A stretch of DNA of 64,000 nt from Bacillus smithii (GCF_001050115.1 NZ_CP012024.1:1902001-1966000), one strand, 5' to 3'. Positions 53,154 through 62,170 are shown, counted from the stretch's first letter. Notes: generated by a model from the sequence alone, not told the origin. Numbers and translations are program-made.

Positions 53154-53922
53154 ACATTTTTCCGTAATTCCGATAAAATTCTTCCAATGTCCAGCCGTTT
53201 TCATATATCTTCTTCGCTGCTTCTACTCCCACGTAACGATAATGCCATGGCTCAAATTGATAGCCGGTAATCGCTTCTTTTCCCTTTGGATAACGGAGAA
53301 TAAAACCGTATTCGTGTGCATGTTTCGCTAGCCATTGACCCTCTTTTGTGTTTTCAAATGAATCCGTCAAGAGAAAACCGACGCTTTTCCCGGAAATATC
53401 GATTGCCAATCCGGTCTGATGCTCGCTTTGTCCGGGTGTTGCGACAGCCTGATTCGCTTTCGCTTTCCCAGAATTGGCCATTTCATTGTTGAATACCGCT
53501 ACTTGCCGGTTGTAAGAACGGTAGCCAGAAACGGCATATAAATAAACGCCGTCTTTGGCTGCAGCTGCAAACATCTTTTCCAACGCTTCGGCTGCTTCTT
53601 TACGCATCAAGCTTTTTTCAATTTTTTCGTCTCCAAATGAAAACTTTACAGCCGGTCTAACGAGATCTTTCGGCGCGTAACCTTCAGGCAAATTGTACTC
53701 TTTATTGACCAAAACGAGCACATTTTCCGGATTGGTAATCACCTTTTTCCCGCTGACTTCTTTTATTTGGTTGAAAGTAAATTTCTCAGCTTTCGGAGTT
53801 GTAGATTCTCTCGCTTGGTGATTTTTTTCTTGATGATTGGTGCCTTTTGCTTCCTCGCCGCCCGCTTGGCATCCACTGACCAGCAACACGGCAGCGGCCA
53901 TCGTCAATATCCATTTTTTCAT
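53152..53922 (-). CDS. yodJ: D-alanyl-D-alanine carboxypeptidase lipoprotein (M15/VanY family)
   Basis: 256 aa. Lipobox SGC in 'AAAVLLVSGCQAG' makes it a membrane-anchored lipoprotein, followed by a Lys/Glu-rich linker. The M15 zinc peptidase domain has 'AVSGYRSYNRQVAVFNNEMA', the metal site 'GQSEHQTGLAIDIS' and the second His block 'YQFEPWHYRYVG'. It trims terminal D-Ala from peptidoglycan stem peptides. Gene order with ctpA and deoD follows B. subtilis yodJ. Confidence 0.93.
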   Translation of the reverse strand: MKKWILTMAAAVLLVSGCQAGGEEAKGTNHQEKNHQARESTTPKAEKFTFNQIKEVSGKKVITNPENVLVLVNKEYNLPEGYAPKDLVRPAVKFSFGDEKIEKSLMRKEAAEALEKMFAAAAKDGVYLYAVSGYRSYNRQVAVFNNEMANSGKAKANQAVATPGQSEHQTGLAIDISGKSVGFLLTDSFENTKEGQWLAKHAHEYGFILRYPKGKEAITGYQFEPWHYRYVGVEAAKKIYENGWTLEEFYRNYGKM

Positions 53923-54002
53923 AGTTCCACCTGATTTTTCTGTTTTTCTGCCATTCGCTGATTATCTATCATGTTTCATTCTTATTGTTGAATAGGAAAA
54001 CG

Positions 54003-54031
54003 AAAAGAAAAGCTTTTATGGCTTCTCTTTT
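54003..54031 (-). terminator. Terminator of deoD
   Basis: AAAAGAAAAGC (54003-54013) pairs with GCTTCTCTTTT (54021-54031), with one mismatch, about 20 bases after the deoD stop. Confidence 0.65.
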
Positions 54032-54053
54032 CCAAATAACCGATTCTTTTTGT

Positions 54054-54758
54054 TTATTCTTTTACCACGGATTCCAATGCCACTTCAATCATCTCATTAA
54101 ATGTTGTTTGTCTTTCCTCCGCTGTCGTTGCTTCACCGGTTAACACATGGTCGCTGACTGTCAGAATAGTAAGCGCCTTTCTTCCATACTTTGCCGCAAT
54201 GGTATAAAGAGCCGCTGTTTCCATTTCAAGAGCTAATACTCCATATTGGGCCCACTTTTCATGTTCAGCGTGGTCATTATAAAATAAATCTTCTGTAAAC
54301 ACACTGCCAACTTTTAGATCTAAACCTTTTTCGACTCCAACATCATAGGCTTTTTTCAATAGCTCCCAATTCGCGGTAGGGGCATAATCAATTCCATTAA
54401 AGGTTAAACGGTTGATTTGAGAATCAGTGGAAGCAGACATCGCCAATATGACATCACGAAGTTTTACGTCTTTTTGAATGGCACCGCACGTTCCAACGCG
54501 AATTAAGTTTTGCACATTGTAGCTTTCAATTAATTCTGTCACATAAATGGAAATCGAAGGAACTCCCATTCCGGTGCCTTGAACAGAAATCCTTTTGCCT
54601 TTGTATGTACCTGTATAACCGAACATGTTCCGAACTTCATTGTAGCAAACCGCATTTTCTAAAAAGTTTTCCGCAATATATTTAGCACGGAGAGGATCGC
54701 CTGGAAGCAATACTGTGTCCGCAATTTCATTTTCTTTTGCTCCGATATGTATACTCAT
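54054..54758 (-). CDS. deoD: Purine-nucleoside phosphorylase (DeoD type)
   Basis: 234 aa from the ATG at 54758 ([14 protein letters not shown]), which follows AAAGGAGG. Hexameric PNP motifs: '[20 protein letters not shown]', '[20 protein letters not shown]', '[20 protein letters not shown]', '[20 protein letters not shown]' and '[20 protein letters not shown]' with the catalytic Asp. It splits adenosine, inosine and guanosine to base and ribose-1-phosphate for salvage. The gene neighbours match B. subtilis. Confidence 0.96.
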   Translation of the reverse strand: MSIHIGAKENEIADTVLLPGDPLRAKYIAENFLENAVCYNEVRNMFGYTGTYKGKRISVQGTGMGVPSISIYVTELIESYNVQNLIRVGTCGAIQKDVKLRDVILAMSASTDSQINRLTFNGIDYAPTANWELLKKAYDVGVEKGLDLKVGSVFTEDLFYNDHAEHEKWAQYGVLALEMETAALYTIAAKYGRKALTILTVSDHVLTGEATTAEERQTTFNEMIEVALESVVKE

Positions 54759-54925
54759 ATGAATTCCTCCTTTTATCGCTTTCAATCATCCCTATTTTAA
54801 GCTTTTTTGGATGTGTCTGCAAATGATTCCATGAGAAAAATTCCTATGAACGGGCATCCTATTGACAAAGCTGCTTTCATTTAAAAGGAAGAATTCAAAT
54901 AAAGGCCGCAGGAGGGATATGGACC

Positions 54926-55048
54926 ATGGCAAAAAAACATCGCAGCAGAATAAAAGCGACCAAAAAAAATAATCATGTTCCACCGGAAGCTGTTTTAGCC
55001 GAACAGGATGCGCATGGAAAAGAATATTCCGGCAAAGATCGAAAATAG
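54926..55048 (+). CDS. Small basic protein of unknown function
   Basis: 40 aa (MAKKHRSRIKATKKNNHVPP..., ending KEYSGKDRK) with GGAGGG nine bases before the ATG. It is hydrophilic, with a basic N-terminus, and lacks hydrophobic segments. Size and composition recall small spore-associated Bacillus peptides such as YfhD-like proteins, but I do not recognise it firmly. It sits between deoD and yodL on the opposite strand. Confidence 0.5.
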   Translation: MAKKHRSRIKATKKNNHVPPEAVLAEQDAHGKEYSGKDRK

Positions 55049-55078
55049 GAGAGAATGCCAAAAAGGCACTCCATCCTA

Positions 55079-55387
55079 TTAGTGAACCAAACTCCGTTCA
55101 ATCTTTCGCCAGCCGCCCGATTCCAGTCGATAAAAACTCTTATTTGAACCTTTGGAAATTTGTACGATATCACCTGTAGCTACAAAGCGGGCAGAAAAAT
55201 CGGGCGGCAATAAATCAAATACATTAAAAATACGAAAAACCGTTTCCAAGGCCGCCCGATGGTTTTTGGCTCTTATCGGGAGATGATAAACAGCTTCGTA
55301 TCCTTGTGTATCTCCGTAATGGGGGGTCTGAAATAAGGTCACTTGGTACTCTTTGACACTTGGCAACAACATTTTCCATTTACTCAA
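55079..55387 (-). CDS. yodL: YodL-like protein of unknown function
   Basis: 102 aa, soluble. 'EYQVTLFQTPHYGDTQGYEA' and 'YHLPIRAKNHRAALETVFRI' are followed by 'FNVFDLLPPDFSARFVATGD', then 'KGSNKSFYRLESGGWRKIER'. The fold resembles the small YodL domain of Firmicutes. B. subtilis YodL, when expressed, affects cell shape through MreB, but whether this protein does so is not known. The position next to deoD supports the name. Confidence 0.75.
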   Translation of the reverse strand: MSKWKMLLPSVKEYQVTLFQTPHYGDTQGYEAVYHLPIRAKNHRAALETVFRIFNVFDLLPPDFSARFVATGDIVQISKGSNKSFYRLESGGWRKIERSLVH

Positions 55388-55565
55388 TTTTCCTCGCCCC
55401 TATCTTATTAATATTTATCCATCCATTTACACAAGGTTTTGACATTCACCTTGTCGATACCTTCATCAAAATTCCACTAATTTTGTCAAAAAGTATGGAT
55501 GGATGCTATTGATACGGGCTTTCCATGAAAAATGATTCACCAGCGTATATTCAATCCTTGCTGTC

Positions 55566-56354
55566 TTACTTACCCCTTTTAAGGGATAAACCACACATGA
55601 TCTTTTGTTCCAACAGTTTCCTCAAAACGGACAATTCTTGATTTGTGACAGAAAACCGGATTTGATTTTCATCTATCGCTATTACCTCGCTTAAATATCC
55701 AGCCAATCCTCGAGCCCGACGGTCCACCTCCATGAATATCTCAATCCGATCTTCCGTTTGTGCCAGAAACACGATTTCCAATTCATCCAATTTCCCTAAA
55801 AACATTCCGCTCCCTGGAATAAATTCGAATACCTGAATAAACGGATAGTTGCAGCTGGTACGGAAAAATGTTTGTTCACACTCTACTTTTCGAAGCCGAA
55901 AACCTAGTTTCTCCATTTCCTCAAGCACCGCGGATGTCATTTGGTTAGGACGCACGGCAATGTAATCTTCGTCTTGAGGATTCACTGCATTCTTAATATC
56001 CAATCCGGTTTGAACCCAAACACGCGTACTACCATATGTTAAAGGAGCATCTATTGGCAGAGTAAAGGAAAAAGGAAATACTTTCGTTTCATTGGCCTTC
56101 ATTAAAAACGGATCGGTAATTTGATGTTGTTCAATAGTCGCCGTGTCTGTATACGGATGACCATCCTTTTGGAAAGTATACATTGCATTGACGGTAAGAT
56201 AAATAGAATCTATTGTTTGCTCAGTAACCCCTCCATATACTTCTACAACACCACGTATCGGATCTCCAGCTTTGTAACTTGTATATTCTAATTTCGTATC
56301 CACTCTTGCGCTTCCTATTCCAATGCTTGTCAACACTTTTGTGAAAATGGCCAT
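55566..56354 (-). CDS. spo0M: Sporulation-control protein Spo0M
   Basis: 262 aa from the ATG at 56354 (MAIFTKVLTSIGIGSARVDT), which follows GGGGG. Arrestin-like N-terminal half: 'TKLEYTSYKAGDPIRGVVEV' and 'MKANETKVFPFSFTLPIDAP' followed by 'LTYGSTRVWVQTGLDI'. C-terminal half: 'CNYPFIQVFEFIPGSGMFLG' and 'LDELEIVFLAQTEDRIEIFM'. It is cytoplasmic and affects entry into sporulation through an unsettled mechanism. It is followed on the right by the IS30-family element. Confidence 0.9.
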   Translation of the reverse strand: MAIFTKVLTSIGIGSARVDTKLEYTSYKAGDPIRGVVEVYGGVTEQTIDSIYLTVNAMYTFQKDGHPYTDTATIEQHQITDPFLMKANETKVFPFSFTLPIDAPLTYGSTRVWVQTGLDIKNAVNPQDEDYIAVRPNQMTSAVLEEMEKLGFRLRKVECEQTFFRTSCNYPFIQVFEFIPGSGMFLGKLDELEIVFLAQTEDRIEIFMEVDRRARGLAGYLSEVIAIDENQIRFSVTNQELSVLRKLLEQKIMCGLSLKRGK

Positions 56355-56571
56355 TCCTTTTCCCCCTATTCCTTTTTCACTAATCTTACGGTTCAAGAGT
56401 CGATTCGTTTCATTTTTTTATTTTCCATTTTCTTTCTTAGGATGTACTTTTTCGAATCCTGTTTGGAACGCTCCTTTTTTAAAAAATAAAAAAGCTTAAA
56501 TTGCAATATTAAATGCAACAAGTATTGAAAGACCAGATAACCCATGATTAAGTAGAATCGGGACACTCTGC

Positions 56572-56680
56572 GCGACTTGACGTGGAGTGGCGGGCATGGT
56601 AGCCTGGTTGGCCCAGCCAGTACCGTATACCTGGCTTCATGGCTGGTAGCCATGCCCGCAGAGGCTCTTTGTCAAGTTGC
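56572..56680. repeat. Structured motif, copy 2, inside IS30-family element
   Basis: The outer stem GCGACTTGAC (56572-56581) pairs with GTCAAGTTGC (56671-56680), one G-U pair included, and extends weakly to GGAG/CTC. TGG then CGGGCATGG (56588-56599) is opposite CCATGCCCG and CAGAGG (56650-56664). The core TGG-CGGG / CCCG-CAGAGG is identical to copy 1 at 7619-7722, while the outer and apical stems differ in sequence but keep pairing. Apical CCAGCCA/TGGCTGG stems are possible. Confidence 0.55.
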
Positions 56681-56714
56681 TAAAAACCAACCCTTTGGGT
56701 TAGCTGGCTTAAGG

Positions 56715-57758
56715 TTAAGAAGCTAAGCCAGCTAACTCTATTTGGAAACACTCCTCAGGTGTACGATAATTGAGGATCTTCCTTGGAAGATGGTTACACC
56801 AATTTTCAACATAGGTAATGGTTTCGTCTGCCACAGAGGAAATGGGTCTCCCCTTTGGTATGAAGCGCCTAATAAGGCCATTATGACGCTCGTTGGTTCC
56901 TCGTTCACAGGATGTGTAAGGGTGTGTAAAATAAACCTCTGTTAGATCTTTTTCAACACTAAGGCCGAGGTCAGCAAATTCAGAACCGTTATCAGCCGTA
57001 ATGGTTTTAAACACTTTAGAGAACCGATTACCATAAGACACTTTCAACTGAGATATGACTTCTGAAACGGATAGACTATCCTTGGCTGTCACTCTCAAAA
57101 TTATTTCTTTACGGGTTTTGCGCTCAGTAAGAGTCAATAAGGCCTGATCTTTAGTCTTCTTGCCTATAACCGTATCAATTTCCCAGTGACCAAACTCTTG
57201 GCGTTCATTGACTTCAATTGGTCGCTCATCGATACTGCGTCCTAAGATCTTCTTATTCTTCCGGTTACGTTTTTTCTTGGTGTTCAGGGTAATTTTCATA
57301 GGTAGGTCAATGTTTTTAACGCCTATAAGTCCTAGATCAATATAGTTATAAAGGGTCTTGGTGCAAACCATTTTGTCTTTGAATTTCCCATCACGTTTGG
57401 CTCTCCCACATACCGCATCAGGAGACCATTTCTTATCAAGGATCTGAGTTTCGGCATACTTAATAAACTCGATGGCATCGTCTAGTTTTAGCTTGCGGCC
57501 ACAGGCTTTCCTGTTTCTCTCATAGAGAAGTTGACCTGTGTCTGGAAAATAGACATGAACAATTTTCCCGTTGCTTTTTCTTTGTGGCACTGTACCTCTT
57601 CTTAACTCACGGGAGATGGTGCTTTTGTGACAACCAACATAATCTGCAATCTCCTGTTGAGTCTTACCAGCAGCGTGTAAGGCCGCAATTTTCCCACGGT
57701 CATAAGCCGTTAAGTGTTTGAAATGCCGAGCTCCTATGGTAGAATTAGTAATTGCCAT
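56715..57758 (-). CDS. IS30-family transposase
   Basis: 347 aa, complete. N-terminal helix-turn-helix: 'YDRGKIAALHAAGKTQQEIA' then 'DYVGCHKSTISRELRRGTV'. The catalytic DDE core has Asp in 'GHWEIDTVIGKK', Asp in 'TITADNGSEFADL' and Glu in 'SCERGTNERHNGLIRRFIPK', the exact IS30 signature. The C-terminus ends 'LNYRTPEECFQIELAGLAS'. The intact frame suggests an element that can still move. Confidence 0.94.
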   Translation of the reverse strand: MAITNSTIGARHFKHLTAYDRGKIAALHAAGKTQQEIADYVGCHKSTISRELRRGTVPQRKSNGKIVHVYFPDTGQLLYERNRKACGRKLKLDDAIEFIKYAETQILDKKWSPDAVCGRAKRDGKFKDKMVCTKTLYNYIDLGLIGVKNIDLPMKITLNTKKKRNRKNKKILGRSIDERPIEVNERQEFGHWEIDTVIGKKTKDQALLTLTERKTRKEIILRVTAKDSLSVSEVISQLKVSYGNRFSKVFKTITADNGSEFADLGLSVEKDLTEVYFTHPYTSCERGTNERHNGLIRRFIPKGRPISSVADETITYVENWCNHLPRKILNYRTPEECFQIELAGLAS

Positions 57759-57870
57759 AGATAAATCCTCCGTATCGATATTGTTTTAGTCGACTTAATC
57801 ATACGTGGTTTATCTATGGTTTTTCATTTTTTATGCTTGTTGCATTTGATTATACAACTAGCCAAAAATA

Positions 57871-57908
57871 AAAAAGCAAGTGGAAGGCAAAATTCCAACT
57901 CGCTTTTT
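57871..57908 (-). terminator. Terminator of yozD
   Basis: AAAAAGCAAGTGGAA (57871-57885) pairs with TTCCAACTCGCTTTTT (57893-57908), with mismatches; T-runs on both strands. Confidence 0.7.
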
Positions 57909-57933
57909 TCAACATAATCTGTTTACATTCTGG

Positions 57934-58116
57934 CTATTCACTTTCATCTTCGTCTTCATCTTCTTCTATGATGCTTTTCGCTAACAGATATTCAAATGTA
58001 ATATCTGCTAATTCATCTACCTCGGACTTGTTAGGAATAAACCCTCTTTTTACTAGTTCACCGTAAAAAAATTCAGCAATCTCTTCCGTATCAATATACA
58101 CTTCTGTTTCTCTCAT
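57934..58116 (-). CDS. yozD: YozD-like small acidic protein
   Basis: 60 aa: 'YIDTEEIAEFFYGELVKRGF', 'IPNKSEVDELADITFEYLLA', acidic tail 'EEDEDEDESE'. Length and the 'EEIAEFFY...L..RG...EVDELADITF' pattern fit B. subtilis YozD, whose function is unknown. It sits next to yodN, as in B. subtilis. Confidence 0.75.
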   Translation of the reverse strand: MRETEVYIDTEEIAEFFYGELVKRGFIPNKSEVDELADITFEYLLAKSIIEEDEDEDESE

Positions 58117-58243
58117 CCATTTGCCCCCCTGCCCGTTGTTTTTTCTTCTGTTATGTTTCTCTCTTATACTAGAAATTTCCTGCTTGCCCCCTTTTATTAC
58201 ATATTATTCACGCTCATCCAATCTATGATTCCTCATTTTCTGC

Positions 58244-58891
58244 TCATTCGGATTTTTGGCTTCTAAGTAACTGGGCATGTTTTAATTTTTCTTTTATTTC
58301 CTTGACTTTCACCCGATAAAATTCATCTTGAAAATAGTGATACAGCTGCTGATAATCATTCAATTCATCAAGCAGGCGATCAATTAATATTTCCGGGGAC
58401 TCAGGAGCAGGCAATCCTTTTCGTTTCGCTTGCGATGAAATCAGCAATAATTCCGTTTTTTTCAAAATTCTTTCTGCTTCCTCATGATCCGCTACCAGCT
58501 TTAATTCCTCTTCTTGCGCTTCCAGCCATTCTCCGTCAGGTATACGAGTCAATTCATATATGATATCTTCCCATGCATCTTCTTTATATCGCCATATTTC
58601 CGTTCGACATCCTATAATTTTAAACAAATCGTTTTCGCATCCCTTTACTCTGACAAGATCTCCAAAAGAGTATTTATACTCGATGAAGAGCCGTTCTAAA
58701 TGATTTTCTCCTCCTTTATACTCCGTTAAAAAAGCAAGGGTGTTTTCTTTAAACAGTCCTTCGCTTTTATTAATTTCGTACACAATTTCCCCATCCAATT
58801 GCTTCATATTGGTTACGACGCCGACCGTTCCATATATGGTAATCACTACCGTATCACCGATTTGAAATTTAGGTCGTTTTCTTTTTTTCAC
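58244..58891 (-). CDS. yodN: YodN-like protein of unknown function
   Basis: 215 aa, cytoplasmic. N-terminal small beta domain ('KFQIGDTVVITIYGTVGVVT' followed by 'NMKQLDGEIVYEIN') is repeated in form by 'YKYSFGDLVRVKGCENDLFK' and 'IIGCRTEIWRYKEDAWEDII' in the middle. The C-terminal third is helical and charged ('LDELNDYQQLYHYFQDEFYR'). It resembles B. subtilis YodN in length and context. Function unknown. The 475 bases to the right hold no recognised feature. Confidence 0.75.
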   Translation of the reverse strand: MKKRKRPKFQIGDTVVITIYGTVGVVTNMKQLDGEIVYEINKSEGLFKENTLAFLTEYKGGENHLERLFIEYKYSFGDLVRVKGCENDLFKIIGCRTEIWRYKEDAWEDIIYELTRIPDGEWLEAQEEELKLVADHEEAERILKKTELLLISSQAKRKGLPAPESPEILIDRLLDELNDYQQLYHYFQDEFYRVKVKEIKEKLKHAQLLRSQKSE

Positions 58892-59367
58892 GGCCTCCCA
58901 TCTCCTTATAGATACCTTTTTTACACTATATGCTGAAAGAACTTGGCATGCTCACTTCTTTCCTCTCACTTTTCATCCGTTCTTTTCGTCCATTCACGCT
59001 TAACCTTTCCCTAAGTTTTTCCCACGCTAAAAATCGTTCATAGAGCATATCATCTTCCCATTTTCAAAGGTCATTCTTATGGAATTTTTCTCCAAATGAA
59101 AATTTCTTTTCATATTTTACGACGGGCCATCACACATTTTTGTTTTCATATTGACCACTTATCCTATTGAGGAGTAAAATGAATCAAAAAATCGAACTTG
59201 TCTTCGTTCAAACAAATAACAGTACTAATAGAGTCTTACTTTTTCAGAAAAGGTTGGCTATTTACAGGACGAAGTAAATATTAGGAAGTCGAGTTTCGAT
59301 AAGAAGTTTTTGATCCATGCGTAAAATCAATCCCGTGCTTATACGGTTTCAAAAAAGGGGGGATTTG

Positions 59368-59598
59368 ATGGGAAAATCATTCTATCACTACATGATGAAA
59401 TATAGGGAAGAACCGCCGAGGGACGATATTTCCCGTTTTGCCAATCATCTTTTCTTAGACCATAGCTTTCCGAAAAAATCGGAAGATTATCATGAGATTT
59501 CCAATTACTTAGAGATGAATGGCGATTATTTGAAAAGCATGTCCATATTTGATGAAGCCTGGGAGCTTTATAAACAGGATGAAAGAATAATTAGTTAA
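59368..59598 (+). CDS. yozE: YozE-like SAM-fold protein (UPF0346)
   Basis: 76 aa from the ATG at 59368 (MGKSFYHYMMKYREE), which follows AGGGGGGATTTG; the upstream Met in frame (59317) is unlikely. The family pattern is complete: 'SFYHYMMKYREEPPRDDISR', 'FANHLFLDHSFPKKSEDYHE' and 'ISNYLEMNGDYLKSMSIFDE' with final 'AWELYKQDE'. The sterile-alpha-motif-like fold of YozE has no established function. A strong terminator follows. Confidence 0.93.
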   Translation: MGKSFYHYMMKYREEPPRDDISRFANHLFLDHSFPKKSEDYHEISNYLEMNGDYLKSMSIFDEAWELYKQDERIIS

Positions 59599-59621
59599 TT
59601 GTCTAAGGAAACCGAGTACCT

Positions 59622-59655
59622 ATCCAAAAGCCGTTTTTTTCAACGGCTTTTGGAT
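59622..59655. terminator. Bidirectional terminator between yozE and flavoprotein gene
   Basis: ATCCAAAAGCCGTT (59622-59635) pairs perfectly with AACGGCTTTTGGAT (59642-59655). Confidence 0.92.
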
Positions 59656-59707
59656 AATGGATGGTTCTGAATGACAGCAGAAAAGATATATTGTACATGA
59701 TGCAAAG

Positions 59708-61180
59708 TTATACATTTTGAGGAACTTTCTCATTTTGCTTGGTTGAACCAAGTTTCTCCACAATATCTCTCGCGATCCATACTCCACAAGCACTGGCTTG
59801 AGCTAAACCACGCGTAATACCTGCCCCGTCGCCAGCCGCATATAATCCAGAAATTTCCGTCTCAAAACGATCATTCAGTTTAGGACGAGCCGAATAAAAT
59901 TTCGCTTCTACTCCATAAAAAAGAGTATGTTCTGACGCGATGCCCGGTGTAACATGGTCGAGCGCCTCGATCATTTCGATCAAGCTTTTCATCGTGTTGT
60001 ATGGAAGCACTAAACCTAAATCACCCGGGACAGCTTCTTTTAAAGTCGGAGTAATAAAACCTTCTTTGATTCTTTTCAGTGTGGAACGTCGACCTTTTCG
60101 TAAATCGCCGTATTTTTGTACAATAATTCCGCCGTTTGACAACTTGTTGGCGAGGCTGGATACTTCGTGGGCGTATTCATTCGGCTGATCGAACGGATCT
60201 GAGAATGTATGAGACACCAGCAAAGCAAAATTGGTGTTGTTGCTTCCCAGTTTAGGATCTTTGTAGGCATGACCATTAGCCAACATCGTTCCCGTATGAT
60301 TTTCCACTACTACATGTCCGGACGGATTACTGCAAAACGTTCGAACCTTTGTGCCAACAGAAGTATTAAATACAAATTTTCCTTCATACAGATGGGTATT
60401 GATTTCTTCCATGACAATGTTCGAAGTTTCCACTCGTACGCCAATATCCACTTGGTTATTGATCATTTTCAGACGACGCTTTTTCAATAATTTCGCAAGC
60501 CAAGTCGATCCATCTCTTCCTGGCGCCACCACCACTTTTTCAGCCGCAATCGTCGTTCCGTCTTTTAAAACGATCCCTTTTACTACATGACGATCTCCTT
60601 GTTTTTCCGTAGCCAGATCTTCTACTTCTTTTTTGAAAACCATCTCAATTTTGTCTCGCAAGTATTCATATATGCTTTTTAAAATGGCTAAGTTTTCTTC
60701 GGTGCCTAAATGGCGAACCTGAGCGCGCAGCAGCTTTAATCCTGCGGCATATGCTCGCCGTTCGATCGCTTTTACTTCCTCCGTTAAAGGATCGGTAATG
60801 GATTTCGTCGCACCATGTTTCAAATTAATGCTGTCTACATAATGAATGAGATCCAGTACGGTGGAATCAGGTAAATAGTCTGTCATCCAACCGCCAAATT
60901 CACTTGTTATATTAAATTTCCCATCCGAGTACGCCCCTGCGCCTCCAAACCCATTTGTAATAGAGCATGCAGGATAGCAGCCGGCAAATGATTTTTTGCC
61001 CACTGCCGGAGGACATTTTTCAATTTTTTTCTCCAAAATCGGGCAGTGCCTCCGGAAAATATCATGACCTTTATCGATTAACAAAATTTTCGCTTGAGGT
61101 AATTTTAACGACAGTTCATAGCAGGCAAATATTCCTGCCGGTCCTGCTCCAACGACAATGACATCGTATTTATGGTTCAC
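59708..61180 (-). CDS. NAD(P)/FAD-dependent oxidoreductase (COG2509-like)
   Basis: 490 aa. N-terminal dinucleotide fold 'DVIVVGAGPAGIFACYELSL' (about 6-25), a cysteine pair region 'RHCPILEKKIEKCPPAVGKK', then 'ITNGFGGAGAYSDGKFNITS', 'VVAPGRDGSTWLAKLLKKRR', and the C-terminal FAD ribityl site 'GLYAAGDGAGITRGLAQASA' followed by 'CGVWIARDI'. This is the typical FAD-dependent dehydrogenase group of Firmicutes with unknown substrate. It is monocistronic. No membrane segment. Confidence 0.85.
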   Translation of the reverse strand: MNHKYDVIVVGAGPAGIFACYELSLKLPQAKILLIDKGHDIFRRHCPILEKKIEKCPPAVGKKSFAGCYPACSITNGFGGAGAYSDGKFNITSEFGGWMTDYLPDSTVLDLIHYVDSINLKHGATKSITDPLTEEVKAIERRAYAAGLKLLRAQVRHLGTEENLAILKSIYEYLRDKIEMVFKKEVEDLATEKQGDRHVVKGIVLKDGTTIAAEKVVVAPGRDGSTWLAKLLKKRRLKMINNQVDIGVRVETSNIVMEEINTHLYEGKFVFNTSVGTKVRTFCSNPSGHVVVENHTGTMLANGHAYKDPKLGSNNTNFALLVSHTFSDPFDQPNEYAHEVSSLANKLSNGGIIVQKYGDLRKGRRSTLKRIKEGFITPTLKEAVPGDLGLVLPYNTMKSLIEMIEALDHVTPGIASEHTLFYGVEAKFYSARPKLNDRFETEISGLYAAGDGAGITRGLAQASACGVWIARDIVEKLGSTKQNEKVPQNV

Positions 61181-61530
61181 ATTGATCTCCCTCTTTCTCC
61201 GATCTTTCTACCACCACCTTACCAAATACCACCATTCTCGTCAACAAAATTACGAATAATAATTTCTTATAAAGAAATTATCATTCGTAAATAAAACGTT
61301 TCCTTGTAATTAAACTATAAATAATAATTAATAATGCCTTTATAAACGAATATTGTCTTTTTAGAGGCGAATCGGTTTTTAATAATAATTGAAAAACACT
61401 AATTGTACAATTATTAAATACACAGTATTATTATACCGAAATAAATAGTCTTAAATTTAAAAATTTTTGTAATTTTAGATGACTTGGATTCATTCTAACC
61501 CGTTCTGAAGAAAATTAAAAAAGACCCAGA
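61181..61530. other. Very AT-rich intergenic stretch
   Basis: About 350 bases of high A+T upstream of the flavoprotein gene, with many ATAATTATTA-like runs. No ORF or defined site is supported. Confidence 0.4.
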
Positions 61531-61692
61531 ATGTTTTTTTGTGTTAGAGAGATAATTGAATTAAGAGGTGTAGTAAACTTGAATGGCGTTTTAAACAAGT
61601 GGGATGTGAAAAGATTCACCCTTTTGATTGAGTTGAACAATCAAGAAGTACAGACTTACACAATAAGCAAGGACTTCAAAAGGGATGAATAA
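61531..61692 (+). CDS. Possible small protein of unknown function
   Basis: A frame of 53 codons from ATG 61531 (MFFCVREIIELRGVVNLNGV...), or 37 codons from a TTG at about 61579 that follows AAGAGGTG. The sequence 'LNKWDVKRFTLLIELNNQEV' followed by 'QTYTISKDFKRDE' looks protein-like. A terminator hairpin follows 56 bases after the stop, which supports transcription. No family recognised. Confidence 0.35.
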   Translation: MFFCVREIIELRGVVNLNGVLNKWDVKRFTLLIELNNQEVQTYTISKDFKRDE

Positions 61693-61748
61693 GTTTTATG
61701 GAAAAGTGGATTTAATCTTCAACTTGTTCAACTTTAATATAAGATAAA

Positions 61749-61785
61749 AGGAGAACACTTATATACGACTAATATGTGTTCTCCT
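61749..61785 (+). terminator. Terminator after small ORF
   Basis: AGGAGAACAC (61749-61758) pairs perfectly with GTGTTCTCCT (61776-61785), then ATTTTT. Confidence 0.85.
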
Positions 61786-61957
61786 ATTTTTCAAACTTTT
61801 TATTTATCATTTCCTGCTTCATCATCATGGCCTGCCGTTTAAACGACATTCGCGAAAGCAAACTCCCGGAAGATTGAAAGGCTTCGTAAAGGTTGAGTGT
61901 TGAAACATTTTGTCAACCTATTCAGCCATCGCCGCCGCCTTTTAAGGATTTAGCGAT

Positions 61958-62170
61958 TTATTTCGATGTACCGTAGCAAGTTGCCCCAATGATAATCAGC
62001 AATATAAAAAGGACAACGATGAGCGCAAACCAATGGTTGTATCCGCAACTAGAACCATAAGCATAAGGGAATCCGTAGCCAAAGCCGCTGCCGTATCCAT
62101 AACCAGATCCAACTCCATATCCTACTGGTTCATATCCTGAAAAGCAATCATATCCATGGTGATCGTGCAT
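61958..62170 (-). CDS. YjcZ-like sporulation peptide, Gly/Tyr-rich with C-terminal helix
   Basis: 70 aa from the ATG at 62170 (MHDHHGYDCFSGYE), eight or so bases after GAGGAGTG. The N-terminal two thirds are Gly/Tyr/Ser-rich ('GYGVGSGYGYGSGFGYGFPY'), the last third is one membrane helix ('WFALIVVLFILLIIIGATCY'). This layout is that of the YjcZ family, small peptides found in Bacillus spores. Function unknown. Confidence 0.8.
   Translation of the reverse strand: MHDHHGYDCFSGYEPVGYGVGSGYGYGSGFGYGFPYAYGSSCGYNHWFALIVVLFILLIIIGATCYGTSK

Larger units (their letters stand above)
56511..57847 (-). mobile_element. IS30-family insertion element with structured 3' segment
   Basis: AAATGCAACAAGTAT (56511-56525) and ATGCTTGTTGCATTT (57833-57847) form matching terminal inverted repeats (one mismatch). 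The element, 1337 bp, holds one transposase gene on the minus strand and about 190 noncoding bases between its stop and the left end. These carry the structured motif at 56572-56680. No target duplication is evident. It lies between spo0M and yozD without breaking a gene. Confidence 0.75.

Noticed and set aside
52956-53204. Minus-strand ORF of 82 codons between ctpA and yodJ
   Set aside because: It overlaps the yodJ 3' end and terminator and has no start near its AGGAGG; not supported as a gene.
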